In this document: positions 10,621 through 21,345 of the stretch, one piece after another
Layout: every line of letters begins with the position of its first letter
How positions within the stretch are numbered: the first letter of the stretch is position 1
Origin: Lucinisca nassula
Taxonomy: Eukaryota; Mollusca; Bivalvia; Lucinida; Lucinidae
Assembly (NCBI GenBank): GCA_963580285.1
Contig: OY757010.1
Coordinates: 71,762,738-71,826,737 of the forward strand
DNA: 64,000 nt
Direction of reading: 5' to 3'
Notes under the pieces: model-generated
Told to the model about the DNA's origin: nothing
The model's database searches: none
Seen by the model: only the letters and a program-made list of their open reading frames with translations
Program-made: the position numbers and the translations under genes

Positions 10621-11059
10621 TAGTTGTAAAAATTTGCAGATTTTTTAATGTAACTTATCAGAATATGCATGTGCTTTCAATAAAATACCTATATTTATTT
10701 CTTCTACTTGAAATAATCTTTACTTTTTCAGTGTTGGGGAGGCTTGGGTGGGGGTGGAGGTTGTAGTAGGGGGACAGGTGCGACATCATCTTCACCAAAG
10801 TTGAAGCTATATTTTATATAATATATATATAATTTTTTATAATTATTATTATTCCTAGTCCAAGTATTGGTTGTGAGTGCTAGTTAGAGAACTGCACGAA
10901 TGCCCACAATTTATGTTTGTTTATAATGTACACCCCAGTAAATGGCATTTTTCTTCATGAAAAGTGGATTTTGGAGGGATGTTTATTACACATAGTTGTC
11001 AACGTGATGTGTGATTTGCCTTACTGAATGGTTGCCATGTTTATATACTGTTAATATTG
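10621..11059. other. Noncoding; decayed hairpin MITE fragment
   Basis: GATTGTGGGTGC-like sequence appears as GGTTGTGAGTGCTAGTTAGA and CACGAATGCCCACAATTTAT near 10868-10912, a ruined A/B-type hairpin. ATATATATA and GGGTGGGGGTGGAGG simple sequence also present. No gene. Confidence 0.4.
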
Positions 11060-11665
11060 TTATTGCATTGCGATAAAACATCTATTTGACATTGTGCATT
11101 TTTCACATCTCCAAAATGGCTGCTTTGTTTGATTTGAGGTTTAACATCCCTGTCAACACTGTAAAGGTCATTTTGGAGACGTTGCTGCCAATTTTGTGGG
11201 ACTTTTACCCGACATTGAGATGAAATGACATCTCAAGCCCTGTCGCCCAATGAAACCAATAGGGTTTATTAGCATGGACGGTCCGCCTCGCACCGCGGTT
11301 CCTTGACAGGCTTAGATCCTCTAAGCGGTTTACCAGTACTAGTGTCCGGGCCGGATTCAGCTCTGCGTGGAAGCATCATGCAGCCCATATATTTCTTCGA
11401 GCCCCTATGGGCGGGGGCCGCCAAAATGGCTGCTGTTCTGATGAAAAGCTGTGATATTTTTCATTTTTATACTGCAGCACAGGTTGTGGGTGCTCATTAG
11501 ATCCGCCTCATTGAGGCAGTTCTAACAAGTACCCATAACCCATATTTTGGAGCAGAAATAAGAAAAATAATTTATATCACCGTAAACCCCAGTTTTCTCT
11601 ATATAATGCGGGGTTTATGGGGGTGTTCATTTCATGGACTAGTTCATTTGATGGTTACACCTAGC
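11060..11665. mobile_element. MITE family B copy split by an R3 insertion
   Basis: Left B end (GCGATAAAACATC ... ATTTTTCACATCTCC) and right part (hairpin TAGGTTGTGGGTGC-like at 11483-11545, then CCCCAGTTTTCTCTATATAA and GTTCATTTCATGGACTAGTT) flank the R3 repeat at 11125-11420. R3 is bounded by an exact 14-bp duplication CCAAAATGGCTGCT at 11111-11124 and 11421-11434, proving that R3 arrived after the MITE. Confidence 0.75.
11125..11420 (-). mobile_element. R3 short interspersed repeat, nested in MITE B
   Basis: About 300 bp. In its own orientation it starts GGCCCCCGCCCATAGGGGCT and ends GGATGTTAAACCTCAAATC. The variable 10-14-bp target duplications and the GTTAAACCTCAAATCAAAC tail make it SINE-like, probably moved by a LINE. 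No clear tRNA box B was found, so the head origin is unknown. Confidence 0.75.
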
Positions 11666-11705
11666 TTTGTACAGCTGGGCCCAGTATGACACATCATTAA
11701 ACTGC

Positions 11706-11951
11706 CAGGGCCCCGTTATTCGAAACTAATGACATCATAGTTAACAATTTGTTAAATATTTGATCATTTGATACAATGGTCAATGTACTAATACATGTTT
11801 TTTTTGCTGAAAAAAATGTGAGTAGCTTTTGCAATTGCAAAAGCTACTCACATTTTTTCAGCAAAAAGATAATTTACATGCTATAACAGTTAACAATTTG
11901 ACCACTAACTAGCTCGTTAAGCTAACAAGGTTTTGATCAGCTGAATCCAGG
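11706..11951. mobile_element. MITE family C, copy 3
   Basis: Perfect central hairpin at 11808-11868 (GTGAGTAGCTTTTGCAATTG and complement). Interior AACAATTTGACCACTAAC and termini CAGGGCCCCGTTATTC / GATCAGCTGAATCCAGGG match the other two copies. Confidence 0.7.
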
Positions 11952-12164
11952 GTACAGAATTTGAGCCAGAATTTCATTGTATCAGAGCATACAGCTTAAA
12001 TTGTTAGTCATCTGAAATTAGATATTTACCAAAGATTTATACATATTAGGATCAAAATATTCTTAGCCCACCCTCAGTTTATATTAAAATAAAAAAAAAC
12101 TTAATGTTTTTAAATGTGTTGTCTTTTATACTGCCATATTGGGAAAATATATGTCAGATAATGG

Positions 12165-12478
12165 TTTTTGGTCTCTGGTTGGGCCCATCAGAGTCTAACT
12201 GTTTGTTTTCTTTTTTCTAGAGCATTTCAGTGTTTTTTTTCTGTCGAGTCCTCACAGTTGTTTCATCTCTGTGGTTGATGGATTTTTGTGTTCACGGAGA
12301 TGTTGCACTGATGAACTAGGAGGCCTTCATGCGGACTGAGCAAATTATTTGTCTAAATCCCGACGGAAGTAAGGGCAAGGATTGCAGCCACGTAAAATCG
12401 ATTTAAGCCCCACCCCCACCGTGGAATTCATTACACTGACCATTCCAAGGCGGTTCTTCTGTCGTGGTTTATTAGCTC
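12165..12478 (+). repeat. Dispersed repeat M, copy 1
   Basis: Shares TCAGAGTCTAACTGTT, TTTCATCTCTGTGG, GTGTTCACGGAGATG, CATGCGGACTGA and CCAAGGCGGTT-TTCTGTCG with 60237-60775, where a family A MITE has inserted. No coding signal recognised; could be part of a LINE or unknown element. Confidence 0.5.
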
Positions 12479-12710
12479 ACCTGTCACGTAGTGACAAGGT
12501 GAGCTTTTGTGATCACTTTTCGTCCATGGTGCATCCTTCTGTGTGTGCGTCCGTAAACAATTCTTTAAACTACATCTTCTCCTAAACCACTGATCGGATT
12601 TTGACCAAACTTCACAGGAATGATCCTTAGGTGGTCCCCTTTCAAAGTTGTTCAAATGGTTGCGGTCCATTGCATATCTAGATCACAGGAGCAAAAAAAA
12701 ATAGATTTTT
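12479..12710 (+). repeat. Dispersed repeat beginning GCTCACCTGTCACG
   Basis: Starts with an imperfect hairpin GCTCACCTGTCACGTAGTGA-CAAGGTGAGC and continues TTCTCCTAAACCACTGATCG. This is a head module related to the one at 12711, not coding. Confidence 0.45.
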
Positions 12711-14938
12711 AGCTCACCTGACCGAAGGTCATGGTGAGCAATTGTGACTGTGAGATGTTCGGCGTCATTGTGCGTCGTTCGTCGTGCGTGCGTAAACTTT
12801 TCTTGTTAACACTCTAGAGGCCACAGTTTTGATCCAATCATCATCAAACTTAGTCAGAATGATAATCATGACAATATGTCGGTCAAGTTGGAATATGGGT
12901 CATGTCGGGTCAAAAAGTAGGTCACCAGGTCAGATCAAAGGAAAACCTTGTTAACACTCTAGAGGCCATAATTTTGGTCCAATCATCCTCAAACTTGCTC
13001 AGGATGATCATCTTGATACTATCTTGGTCAAGATGGAATATGGGTCATGTCGGGTCAAAAAGTAGGTCACCAGGTCAAATCAAAGAAAAACCTTGTTAAC
13101 ACTCTAGAGGACACAATTTTGGTCCAATCATCCTCAAACTTGCTCAGGATGATCATCTTGATAATATCTTGGTCAAGATCGAATATGGGTCATGTCGGGT
13201 CAAAAAGTACGTCAATAGTACAAACCACAGAAAACCCTTGTTAGCACTCTAGAGGCCACAGTTTTGGTCCAATCATCCTCAAACTTGCTCAGAATGATCA
13301 TCCGGACAATATCTCAGTCAAGTTCGAATATGGGTAATGTCGGGTCAAAAAGTAGGTCAGTAGGTCAAATCATAGAAAAACCTTGTTAACACTCTAGAGG
13401 CCACAGTTTTGGTCAAATCATCAAACTAGGTCAGAATGTCCATCATAACAATATCTCGTCCAAGTTTGAATATGGGTCATTTCAGGTCAACAAGTAGGTC
13501 AGATCATAGAAAAAAAACCTTGTTTACACTCTAGAGGCCACAGTTTTGGTCCAGTCATCCTCAAACTTGCTCAGAATGATCATCCTGACAATATCTCGGT
13601 CAAGTTCGAATATGGGTCATTTCTTGTCAAAAAGGAGGTCAAACCACAGAAAAACCTTATTAGCACTCTAGAGGCCACAGTTTTGGTCCACTCATCCCCA
13701 AACTTGCTCAGTATGATCATCCTGACAATATCTCGGTCAAGTTCGATTATGGGTCATGTCAGCCAAAAAATAGGTCAGTAGGTCAAATCATAGAAAAACC
13801 TTGTTAACACTAGAGGCCACAGTATTGGTCCAATCATCCTCAAACTTGCTCAAAATGATCATCCTGACAATATCTCGGTCAAGTTCAATATGTGTCATTT
13901 TGGGTCAAAAAGTAGGTCAGTAGGTCAAAGCATAGAAAAACCTTGTTAACACTCTAGGGGCCACAGTCAAATCATCAAACTTGCTCAGAAAGATCATATC
14001 TACAATATCTAGGTCAAATTCGAATACGGGTCAAAAGTAGGTCAAATCATAGAAAAAACCTTGTTTACACTCTAGAGACTGCAATTTTAGTTTAATTATC
14101 ATCAAACTTGTTCAGAATTATCATCTTGACAATATCTAGGTCAAATTCGAATATGGGTTATGTGGGGTCAAAAAGTAGGTCAGTAGGTTAAATCATAGAA
14201 AAACCTTGTTAACACTCCAGAGGCCACAGTTTTAGTCCAATCATCATCAAACTTGCTCAGAATTGTCCTCTTTTTGTAATACCTTGGTCACGAGGGGTAT
14301 TTTATTTGACAGAAAATGCTGTTAGCAAACAGTGCAGACCCTGATCAGATGCCACGTTCTGCGACGTCTGATCTGGGCCTATGCCGTTTGCCAGGCTGTT
14401 TCAGGGTTTTCCCGCCTTTTAGGGGTTATTATAACTTTAAACAATTATTCTGTATGATAATACAGTATCTCAAGCAATTTAGACTTTCAGGGTGTTTGGA
14501 TCATGGTCAAAGTTCTTTTGGCTATTTTTAGAAAAAAACATTGCCATCACTCGACCTACTTTTGTTTCATAATTTCCCCACCATAAGCATGCTACAGATT
14601 AGAAATGATTGAAATCAACCTTGAAGCTGCAGAAATATAAATGCTGTCAGACATGAAGGGGCGGACCTTTCATCTCAATGTCGGGTAAAAATCCCACAAA
14701 ATTGGAAGCAACGTCTCCAAAATGACCTAAATAGTATAAACCTCAAATCAAACAAACAAAATTGGTCAAATCATGCTTGAGACTGCATTTTTGGTTCAAG
14801 CTTCATGAAACTTGCCAAGAATGTTTGCCTTTATAAAATCTTGAATATGTTTGAATATTGGTCATGTTGGATCAAAAACAAGGTGATGAATAGACTCAGG
14901 TGAGCGATACAGGACCATCATGGTCCTCTTGTTTAAAT
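12711..14938 (+). repeat. Element with 11 tandem units of about 145 bp
   Basis: Opens with GCTCACCTGACCGAAGGTCA-TGGTGAGC and closes with CAGGTGAGCGATACAGGACC and GGTCCTCTTGTTT, imperfect inverted ends. AACACTCTAGAGGCC or variants start units near 12808, 12953, 13098, 13243, 13388, 13525, 13663, 13805, 13948, 14065 and 14211. Each unit has TCCAATCATCCTCAAACTTG and GGTCAAGTTCGAATATGGGT. Short ORFs in the array are repeats of one another, not genes. A family P palindrome (14326-14393) and an R3 fragment are nested. Confidence 0.75.
14665..14762 (+). repeat. R3 repeat, 5'-truncated copy
   Basis: Only the 3' third is present, from TTTCATCTCAATGTCGGGTA to AACCTCAAATCAAACAAAC. 5' truncation is expected of copies made by LINE machinery. 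Confidence 0.65.
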
Positions 14939-14944
14939 GAAAAC

Positions 14945-15405
14945 TTTAAAAATCTTCTTCTCTAAAATGGCAAGGCCCAGGTCTTCAATATTTGATATGA
15001 AGCTTTATCTAGTGGAACTCTACCAAGATTGTTCAAATTATAGCCCTGGGGCCAACAATGCCCCCGTGCAAGGGCCCACGAATTTTACATAGACTTATAA
15101 AGGGAAAACCTTAAAAAATCTTCTTGTCTGAAACCAGAAGGCCCAGGTGTTTGATATTTGGTGTGAAGCTTCATCTAGTGGATCTCTATCAAGATTGTTC
15201 AAATTATAGCCCTGGGGCCAAAAATGCCCCCAGCCCGGGGCCCTTTGGTTTTACATAGGCTTATATAGTGAAAATCTTTAAAAATCTTCTCTGAAACTGT
15301 AAGGCCCAGGTCTTTTTGGTATGAAGCTTCATCTAGCGGACATCTACCAAATTGTTCAAATGATAGCCCTGGGGCCACAAATGCCCCCGCATGCAGTCTG
15401 TCATA
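14945..15405 (+). repeat. Three tandem units of about 150 bp
   Basis: Units share ATAGCCCTGGGGCCA, AATGCCCCC, AAGGCCCAGGT and GAAGCTTCATCTAG. Translations in this stretch are artefacts of the repeat. Confidence 0.65.
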
Positions 15406-15489
15406 TAACATTTATGTTGTACCCTATCATTTTATATTGAAGAATGATTTAACGAAATTGGGTGCTGAAGTCATTGCATTTATATAATT

Positions 15490-16385
15490 TCTGAATTTAT
15501 ATTCTAAGTAACCATAAAATTCGGGTTCCGATAGACCTTGTTACAGAAGAGATGTAAGTCCAACATTGAATTTTGAAATTAAAACAGAGTGACAACTATA
15601 ACATTTTTTAAAGGCTTTGTGTAGTTTATGATAACCATAACACTGATTAAGAAGTTTAGCAGTTAACAATTTATTGTGAGTGTTGAAGTCAGTTACTTGA
15701 CTAGACACTCTGAAAATTGAATTAATTGCGAAATATAAATGCCATAGGATGCCGCACGAGGAACATCACCATCCAAGAAAGGAAAATTTACAATCTCAAA
15801 ATTAAAATCACCATGCTTATCATAAATTTTGCAAGAAACAAACCCATCTACAATAGATAGATGTAAATCCCAAAACGGGGCCTCGATATCAGTAGAGTTT
15901 GCTTTATTTAACTGGGGGGGGGGTGTTAATTTGACTGATCAAACCATCGAAATAAGTATTTTCAATATGTAATAAATCATCCAAATATCTAGAAGTTGAG
16001 CGAAAGGCTTCATTGATTTCAGATTGGTTTTCAACAGAAAGAGACATCGTGAAGTCTCTTTCATAACAAAACAAGAACAGATCAGCCACACGGGGTGCGC
16101 AATTTGTACCCATCGGAATACCCTCAATTTGTCTAAATAACTTAGTACCAAATCTTGTGTAAATATTTCCAAGTAGAAAGATGAGAGCTTCACACACTTT
16201 CTGACATCACCATAAAGTATAATTTCTATGCTCCTCAGAAGTGAAAAGAGCATTTCTTACATAGGTGCAAGATAGAGGGAGTCTTCCTATGAAATTTCAT
16301 TCTATTAAATCATTAAGTTTTTCTTTTATAAGATTGTGAGGAAGTGTAGTGTAAAGGGTGTAAAAATCATAAGTAGACAGACTTT
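15490..16385 (-). pseudogene. Penelope-like element reverse transcriptase, broken
   Basis: Reading from 16385 down, the minus strand encodes pieces of a Penelope-type reverse transcriptase. They are a YDFYTLYTTLPHNLIKEKLN-like start, then GIPMGTNCAPRVADLFLF at about 16120 and the catalytic-loop region SRYLDDLLHIEN near 15970. A downstream segment SYGIYISQLIQF lies near 15740. The active-site pair is DD, as in the family. Frames shift at least at about 16200 and at the G-run 15914-15921, and stop codons interrupt the 3' part. No GIY-YIG nuclease is recognisable. A second fragment is at 45555-45780. Confidence 0.8.
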
Positions 16386-16399
16386 AAGCAAGAAAATGG

Positions 16400-16797
16400 C
16401 TGGATTTCAATTTATTTTTGGTTCACGTAAGAAGATTTATAAAGGTTTTTGCTAATTTTCCCATGCTCATTGCCATGACAACCAGAGATCTGCGTGGAAT
16501 TGAATTCTTTGAACGACTTTGAAAGAGGACCACCCAAAGGTCATTTCTGCCGTTTGGCTAGAATCTGTTCAGTGGTTTAAATAATGTCGTTTAAGAAATT
16601 GTAGACGGATGGACAGATGACGACGGACAGTGAGTGGACACGATAGCGCCACCGAAGCCTTCATTTACGGTGAACTAAAAATCCTAGGACCAAGACCAGA
16701 CATTGTAAACCCCGATCACCTGATATGTCCTGAGGCGCTTGATCTGGCTCTACAGTGTCCTTTAGTGTCCAGAAAAGTATACTAGGAAAATATGGAT
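16400..16797. repeat. Dispersed repeat and unassigned sequence
   Basis: From about 16405 to 16675 there is repeat-like sequence ending GACGACGGACAGTGAGTGGA and CCACCGAAGCCTTCATTTAC-GGTGAACTAAAAA, typical of dispersed noncoding repeats in bivalves. 16686-16785 is a short protein-like stretch on both strands without a convincing splice context. Confidence 0.35.
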
Positions 16798-17025
16798 GTA
16801 ACCCATTTTATATTAGAAACCCCAAATGGGTACCCTGGCAAACAGTGCATATCCAGATCAGAAGCCACAGAAGGCGGTGTCTGATCAGGGCCTCCGCTGT
16901 TTGCTAAATGTTCAGTAATTTTCCAAATAAATTTTGATGAAAACACAACCTGACACCCCTAAATTTTGAAATGAACTCATGCTATATACAAGGAGGAAGA
17001 TTCCATTTGGTACAAAAAGGGTTAA
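16798..17025. mobile_element. TTAA-type MITE, second family, copy 1
   Basis: Ends GTAACCCATTTTA and TTTGGTACAAAAAGGGTTAA, where the left TTAA has decayed to GTAA. The interior carries a family P palindrome (16830-16905), then CACCCCTAAATTTTGAAATG. It matches 19301-19494. Confidence 0.6.
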
Positions 17026-17204
17026 CAGTACATAAAACTTTAAACTTGCATTCGGTTTATAATTTATTAGTCGAAGATAATCACATGGAAAACAGCAGTG
17101 AAGTATGCAACGTTGTTGAAATTTCTTATCTGGCGTAAATAAACGGTTGATTATCTTTCTCATTATTTCTTCTCTATGGGTCTTCGCAGTCCACTGTAAA
17201 CATA

Positions 17205-17405
17205 TAAAGAGGATCTTACATGAGTGTTCATGTATTATTGAATTTATTAACCTCGTTGTGGAAAAGGGATAAAATGCTCGGCGAAATATTGAATTTATTA
17301 ACCTCATTGAGGAAAAGGGATCAAAAGGCGAGGCTTTGCCGAGCATTTTATCCCTTTTCCTCAACGAGGATAATAAATTCACTTATATCAAAAGCATTTT
17401 AGCGC
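17205..17405. repeat. Hairpin repeat family E, copy 2
   Basis: GGATCTTACATGAGTGTTCA leads into GAATTTATTAACCTCGTTG, GGGATAAAATGC and the tip CGAGGCTTTGCCGAGC, followed by the complement. One arm is partly duplicated (17235-17270 and 17289-17325). Confidence 0.65.
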
Positions 17406-17419
17406 ATTATGGACTTCCG

Positions 17420-18029
17420 TCCATTTTAGTCTGCTATGCTCACCTCCTTCCAAAGAGGATTGGAAAAAAACACTTAACCACAAAATAAATAATATGGCTG
17501 AATCATCTTGGAAGTCTGATATTACAAGCAAATCCTCAACTAAATATGTAAACCCTGATATTTTGAAGGTTGGCAGTTGTCATCATGTATGGTCTACTGT
17601 GAGAGACAATGTTCATGACAGTAAACGGGCAGAGATAAAATGTAAACTTCTAACGGGGACATACATTCTTCAGGCAAATAGGGCTGCTTTTAATCAATAC
17701 AATGTGAATTCAACTTGTAAGTTGTGTCATTCTGCACCTGAAACACGTCAGCATTTCATTGGGGAATGTGAATTTTTAGTACTGATAGAGATTACTACTT
17801 GAAGAAGCTAGTTAACAGTCAGATTCTCCCAGAGGACCGCCTTCAACAACTACACGATTCAGAACTACTTACACAGCTCACATTGGATGCTACAGTGATC
17901 ATAGATACAACTAAGCTAGCCTTTGAAAAGTTGGGGTTGCTTGAACTCTATACGCGCGAGTACATATTCAGAATACATATGAGAAGACTTGTGGCTCTGC
18001 GACAGAGCCCTGACGCGTGGAAAACATAA
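17420..18029 (+). pseudogene. LINE ORF2 C-terminal fragment
   Basis: Two overlapping frames meet near 17800 and together resemble the C-terminal region of a metazoan non-LTR retrotransposon ORF2. The cysteine/histidine pattern CKLCHSAPETRQHFIGEC (C-x2-C-x8-H-x4-C) at about 17722-17770 is the terminal zinc-knuckle-like motif of these proteins. The second frame (17799-18029) continues to a stop and ends ALRQSPDAWKT. Reverse transcriptase and endonuclease domains are absent. The frame change and 5' truncation make it a dead copy. The clade (CR1, Nimb or relative) cannot be decided. Confidence 0.6.
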
Positions 18030-18169
18030 GGAAACAGACAGTCTACATGTATAAAATTTACAGCACATAAGTTTAAATTACAGCACATGTAATATAGATC
18101 ACCAGTTTACGAGCTTTTAAGAATTTCCAAGAACCTAACTTTAACGTCCTAGACGTGTGCCACGAATAA

Positions 18170-18320
18170 AGAAGCGTGGGAACTCTACGATACAACAACA
18201 ACAACAACAACATGGCCTTGTATTTTCATCCCTTATCCTCAACGAGGTTAGTAAATTCAATAGTACATGGCCTCGCATTTTATCCCTTTTCCTCAACGAT
18301 GACAATATTTTTTCAATCAA
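18170..18320. repeat. (CAA)n and family E fragment
   Basis: CAACAACAACAACAACAAC at about 18195-18211 is followed by partial E arms (ATCCCTTATCCTCAACGAGG and ATCCCTTTTCCTCAACGA). Confidence 0.55.
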
Positions 18321-18384
18321 TTCAATATACAATATAAACCATTAAGATAGGTTGTATGGAACTGGTGTTGTACCCTTTGGCTGT

Positions 18385-18750
18385 CGTAATCTTACATAAG
18401 TGTTCATGTATTGTTGATTTATTAAAGAGTGGAGGAAAAGGTATAAAATGCGAGGCTTTGCCGAGTATTTTATCCCTTTCCCTCAACGAGTTTAATAAAT
18501 TCAATAATACATGAACACAAATGCAAGATTCTATTTATCATATGACATTTAAATCGTATTTAATTCACGATTTTCGTATAAAAATGTCAATATTTCACCA
18601 TTAGTAAACGCGACGTCGTTAAGGATGTCGTACATGTAATGTTGCGGAGCGTATCTAACAGATTTGCATAATTAATCCACTAGTGGATTACCGAATTTAT
18701 TGCATGACGTTATTACATTCCCAGACGCGACGTCATACGATAAAAACAGA
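18385..18750. repeat. Hairpin repeat family E, copy with 3' flank
   Basis: Palindrome 18400-18515 with tip CGAGGCTTTGCCGAG, then CAAGATTCTATTTATCATAT-GACATTTAAAT and a long flank containing AATCCACTAGTGGATTA. The same flank is found inverted at 48740-48960, so the family is a defined element larger than its hairpin. Confidence 0.65.
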
Positions 18751-19039
18751 AAATTATAGCGTTTGATGATTCTAGCTCCATATTAAGTGATTTTGAATGG
18801 AAACGATTATGATTAATATTGCGGGTTAATATTTGAAATTTAAAACGTTTGGGATCGCATACGGGACGCGGGGTGTACAGACATGTATAAAAATTGAAAT
18901 TTGCATTTGACTAATGTCCGCAGTTGCTAAGCTTGTCTGGCGTCGCTGTATTATTAACGTTGCCTAGGTGCAAAAAGTGACGTCATCAACGTCGGAATGA
19001 CGTGAAAACGTGCGTGACGTAATTTCTGTCACACATTCT
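18751..19039. other. No gene recognised
   Basis: Noncoding, with several ACGTC/GACGT motifs. Probably the remainder of the family E element. Confidence 0.3.
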
Positions 19040-19261
19040 GATCCCCGTAAACCCAACTTTTATATAGTAAAACTGGGGTTTGCAGGAGTATTTACTTTTT
19101 CTGATTTCTGAGGCGCTACAATCTATGTTTTTGAACAGAAATATGAAGAATTCTATGTTTGTGAACAGAAATATGAAAAATATCAGGATTTTTATCTGAA
19201 ACGTTTCAATTTTGGTGGTAAAATTTGACCAATATATTTGAATAGGCACGTTTTCGTAATA
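19040..19261. mobile_element. MITE family A, hairpin-deleted copy
   Basis: Retains CCCAACTTTTATATAGTAAA-ACTGGGG, GAACAGAAATATGAA (twice) and the terminus AATAGGCACGTTTTCGTAAT. The GAACCGCC hairpin core is lost apart from GAGGCGCTACAATC. Confidence 0.6.
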
Positions 19262-19300
19262 GTTCCTCTAAGAGTAGAGCTCTTCTCAGAGGGGCTCACC

Positions 19301-19494
19301 TTAACCCATTTAGTACCGGAAACCCCAAAACGGGTACCCTGGCAAACAGTGCAGGCCCAGATCAGACGCCGCATAACGCGACTGTTTGTAAAAAAATTCA
19401 GTCATTTTCCAAATGAATTTTGAAGAAATCACATGACACCCCTAAATTTTGAAATGGACTACAGCTATATATCATTTGGCACAAAAAGGGTTAA
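19301..19494. mobile_element. TTAA-type MITE, second family, copy 2
   Basis: TTAA at both ends (19301-19304, 19491-19494). Termini CCCATTTAGTACC and GGCACAAAAAGGG are inverted with two mismatches. A half family P palindrome is inside. Same family as 16798-17025. Confidence 0.7.
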
Positions 19495-20100
19495 TGGAGG
19501 ACAAACAGGAAGTTACCAAAGTTACCTCCATTGAAAAAGGGGGCAGAAAATATACAATTTTGTATCCATTTCCCTTTCGTACAGGAAATTATTTACGCTC
19601 TGCATGCTGGGTAGTTTTTTCAGCAGGCAACACCTTAAATATTTTTCAACAGGATTTGGCAACTCATGTAAATTGTCTCCTTTGAAAAATATCAACAAAC
19701 AGTCGTTTGTTGAAATAGCTCAAAAGAGTGGTAAAGGTTGATATGAACCAGCGAGCGGCAATCCCGACATAAGATCTGAGTGCCCAGGAAATACTCAGAT
19801 CAGCCTGCGCATGCATGCAGACAGTTTGATTGCGAATCGTTCTATGCATATTCGCTATCTTAGCCGGTCACACAGGTCTTACTGTATCCAAAATTGTCGT
19901 TTGTGGGGAGTAAATCGGCGGTTTTACCGTCGGAAATTTCGTTTTACGGCTTTGCGACAACGGAGCCGTAGAACGGGATTTGCGACCGTAAAACCGATGG
20001 CAGCCTGTAAATAGGTTGTTTTGTGATCGGAAATTTCGTTTTACGGCTTCGCGACAGCGGAGTTGCGACCGTAATACCGACCATTTACCTCCTATTTATG
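19495..20100. other. Noncoding; repeated TTTCGTTTTACGGCTT motif
   Basis: No gene. Between 19915 and 20085 the phrase GGAAATTTCGTTTTACGGCT appears twice, and TGCGACCGTAAAACCGA / TGCGACCGTAATACCGA twice. Related sequence lies at 49780-49825 beside the next element's other copy. Confidence 0.4.
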
Positions 20101-20129
20101 CTCAAAATAACACAATTTCCACAGTAATC

Positions 20130-20316
20130 CCCATTCTTATTCACCTGCTTTGTTGAAACAAAAATGCTCTCTTTGGCCAATCAGCTGCGTAAAACAACAT
20201 ACCAACCAATGAAAAGTGACGTTACATGATGACCTCGAGTTTCCGACAGTGTATCGAAGGAAATTGGTGACGTTATCCAATAAAACGTCGTGTTACACAC
20301 GCAAGTGCATTAGAAT
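20130..20316. mobile_element. MITE family I, copy 1
   Basis: Right end AAGTGCATTAGAAT (20303-20316). The left end near 20132 is decayed. Interior CCAATCAGCTGCGTAAAAC, CCAATGAAAA and GACGTTATCCAATAAAACG match, inverted, the cleaner copy at 49510-49736. Confidence 0.5.
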
Positions 20317-20321
20317 ATAGT

Positions 20322-20477
20322 AAATACATGGTTAGTGTCTTGAATAATTAAATATAATCGGTGAGCCTTAGACAATTTTAAAGGGGCGAGCTTTAGCGAG
20401 CCCCTATGAAATTGTCGGGGCGAACTAATTATATTTTAGGATCTTTTATATTTATTAAAGACACTATCCATGTATTT
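20322..20477. repeat. Palindrome N, copy 2
   Basis: AATACATGGTTAGTGTCTTG ... ACACTATCCATGTATT with tip GGCGAGCTTTAGCGAGCC. Adjoins element H as in copy 1. Confidence 0.65.
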
Positions 20478-21310
20478 GGTTTATACCGGATTTCAAAACA
20501 GTCAATGGGTTTTGAAATAATTCAGCAAATTTAAGCAAAAAAGACAGCAGACACTGTGGCATGTTAAACGGCATTCAGTGCCATGGCGCGCACACGTAGT
20601 ATAACGTGGCATCAACGAGTGCAAAGTTTCTGACGTCACCGCGCCACACAGACGTCGGAAACAACATGGACGCTCGAATAAAAGTTTCTCAGTGCTTTAC
20701 TTTCTGTTTGAAAATCTGTAAATAAATAGTTTTTTTCTGAAAATCTGTTTAAATAAATATTGCAAAGATTATAACTTGCAGTTTCGTTGTTTTTCCGTGT
20801 ATGAAAGGTAGCGTGTTATTGTTTATACAGTAGAACTTTGATGGCTCGAACTCGGATGGCTCGTTTACCATGGCTGAGTCGAACACTTTATTGAGTCCCT
20901 ATGGGATTTCTCTAGATAAGAAATAGTGAGGGCAAGTTTGGGATATTATCGTTTTTACCTCGCAAATGTATGCTGTGTGTACTCATTAGAATCGCCTCTA
21001 TGAGGCGATTCTCATGAGTACACACAGTATACAGTCATCATACAGAACACCGAAAAGAAGTCCAAAATTACTCCCGTCATGCCTCCTGGCTGTAGCCCTC
21101 AGTTGCTCAAACTACCGCTGCCTCCAACAGATTTAAATTGTCCCAAAGGTGTTCGAGCCATTGAAGTTCGACTGTACTTGTAAAATAGGAACCTGGAAAG
21201 AAGGTCCGGTCTATAATCGGTCAGTAGACATATTATAGGTCACTACCGATTATAGCGTGCAGTTATTCGACCCCCTTTATTAGGTTACTAGAATGCCCAA
21301 TTGCGGTATA
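20478..21310 (-). mobile_element. Dispersed element H, copy 2, split by MITE D
   Basis: Inverted relative to 3824-4437. Shared sequences include AAGATTATAACTTGCAGTTT-CGTTGTTTT, CACTACCGATTATAGCGTGC and TTATTAGGTTACTAGAATGC. A family D MITE occupies 20825-21176. A CTGACGTCACCGCG site is present near 20630. Confidence 0.6.
20825..21176. mobile_element. MITE family D, copy 3, nested in H
   Basis: Inverted termini TACAGTAGAACTTTGATGGC and CCATTGAAGTTCGACTGTA. Central hairpin TATGCTGTGTGTACTCATTA ... GAATCGCCTC at about 20969-21031. It sits between otherwise contiguous halves of element H. Confidence 0.75.
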
Positions 21311-21345
21311 AATATGTTCATAATGCCCTGACTCATTTGTTTGCA

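Noticed and set aside
16686..16785. Short protein-like stretch (LGPRPDIVNPDHLICPEALD)
   Set aside because: Open on both strands, weak splice signals, and located between repeats. Not strong enough to list as an exon.
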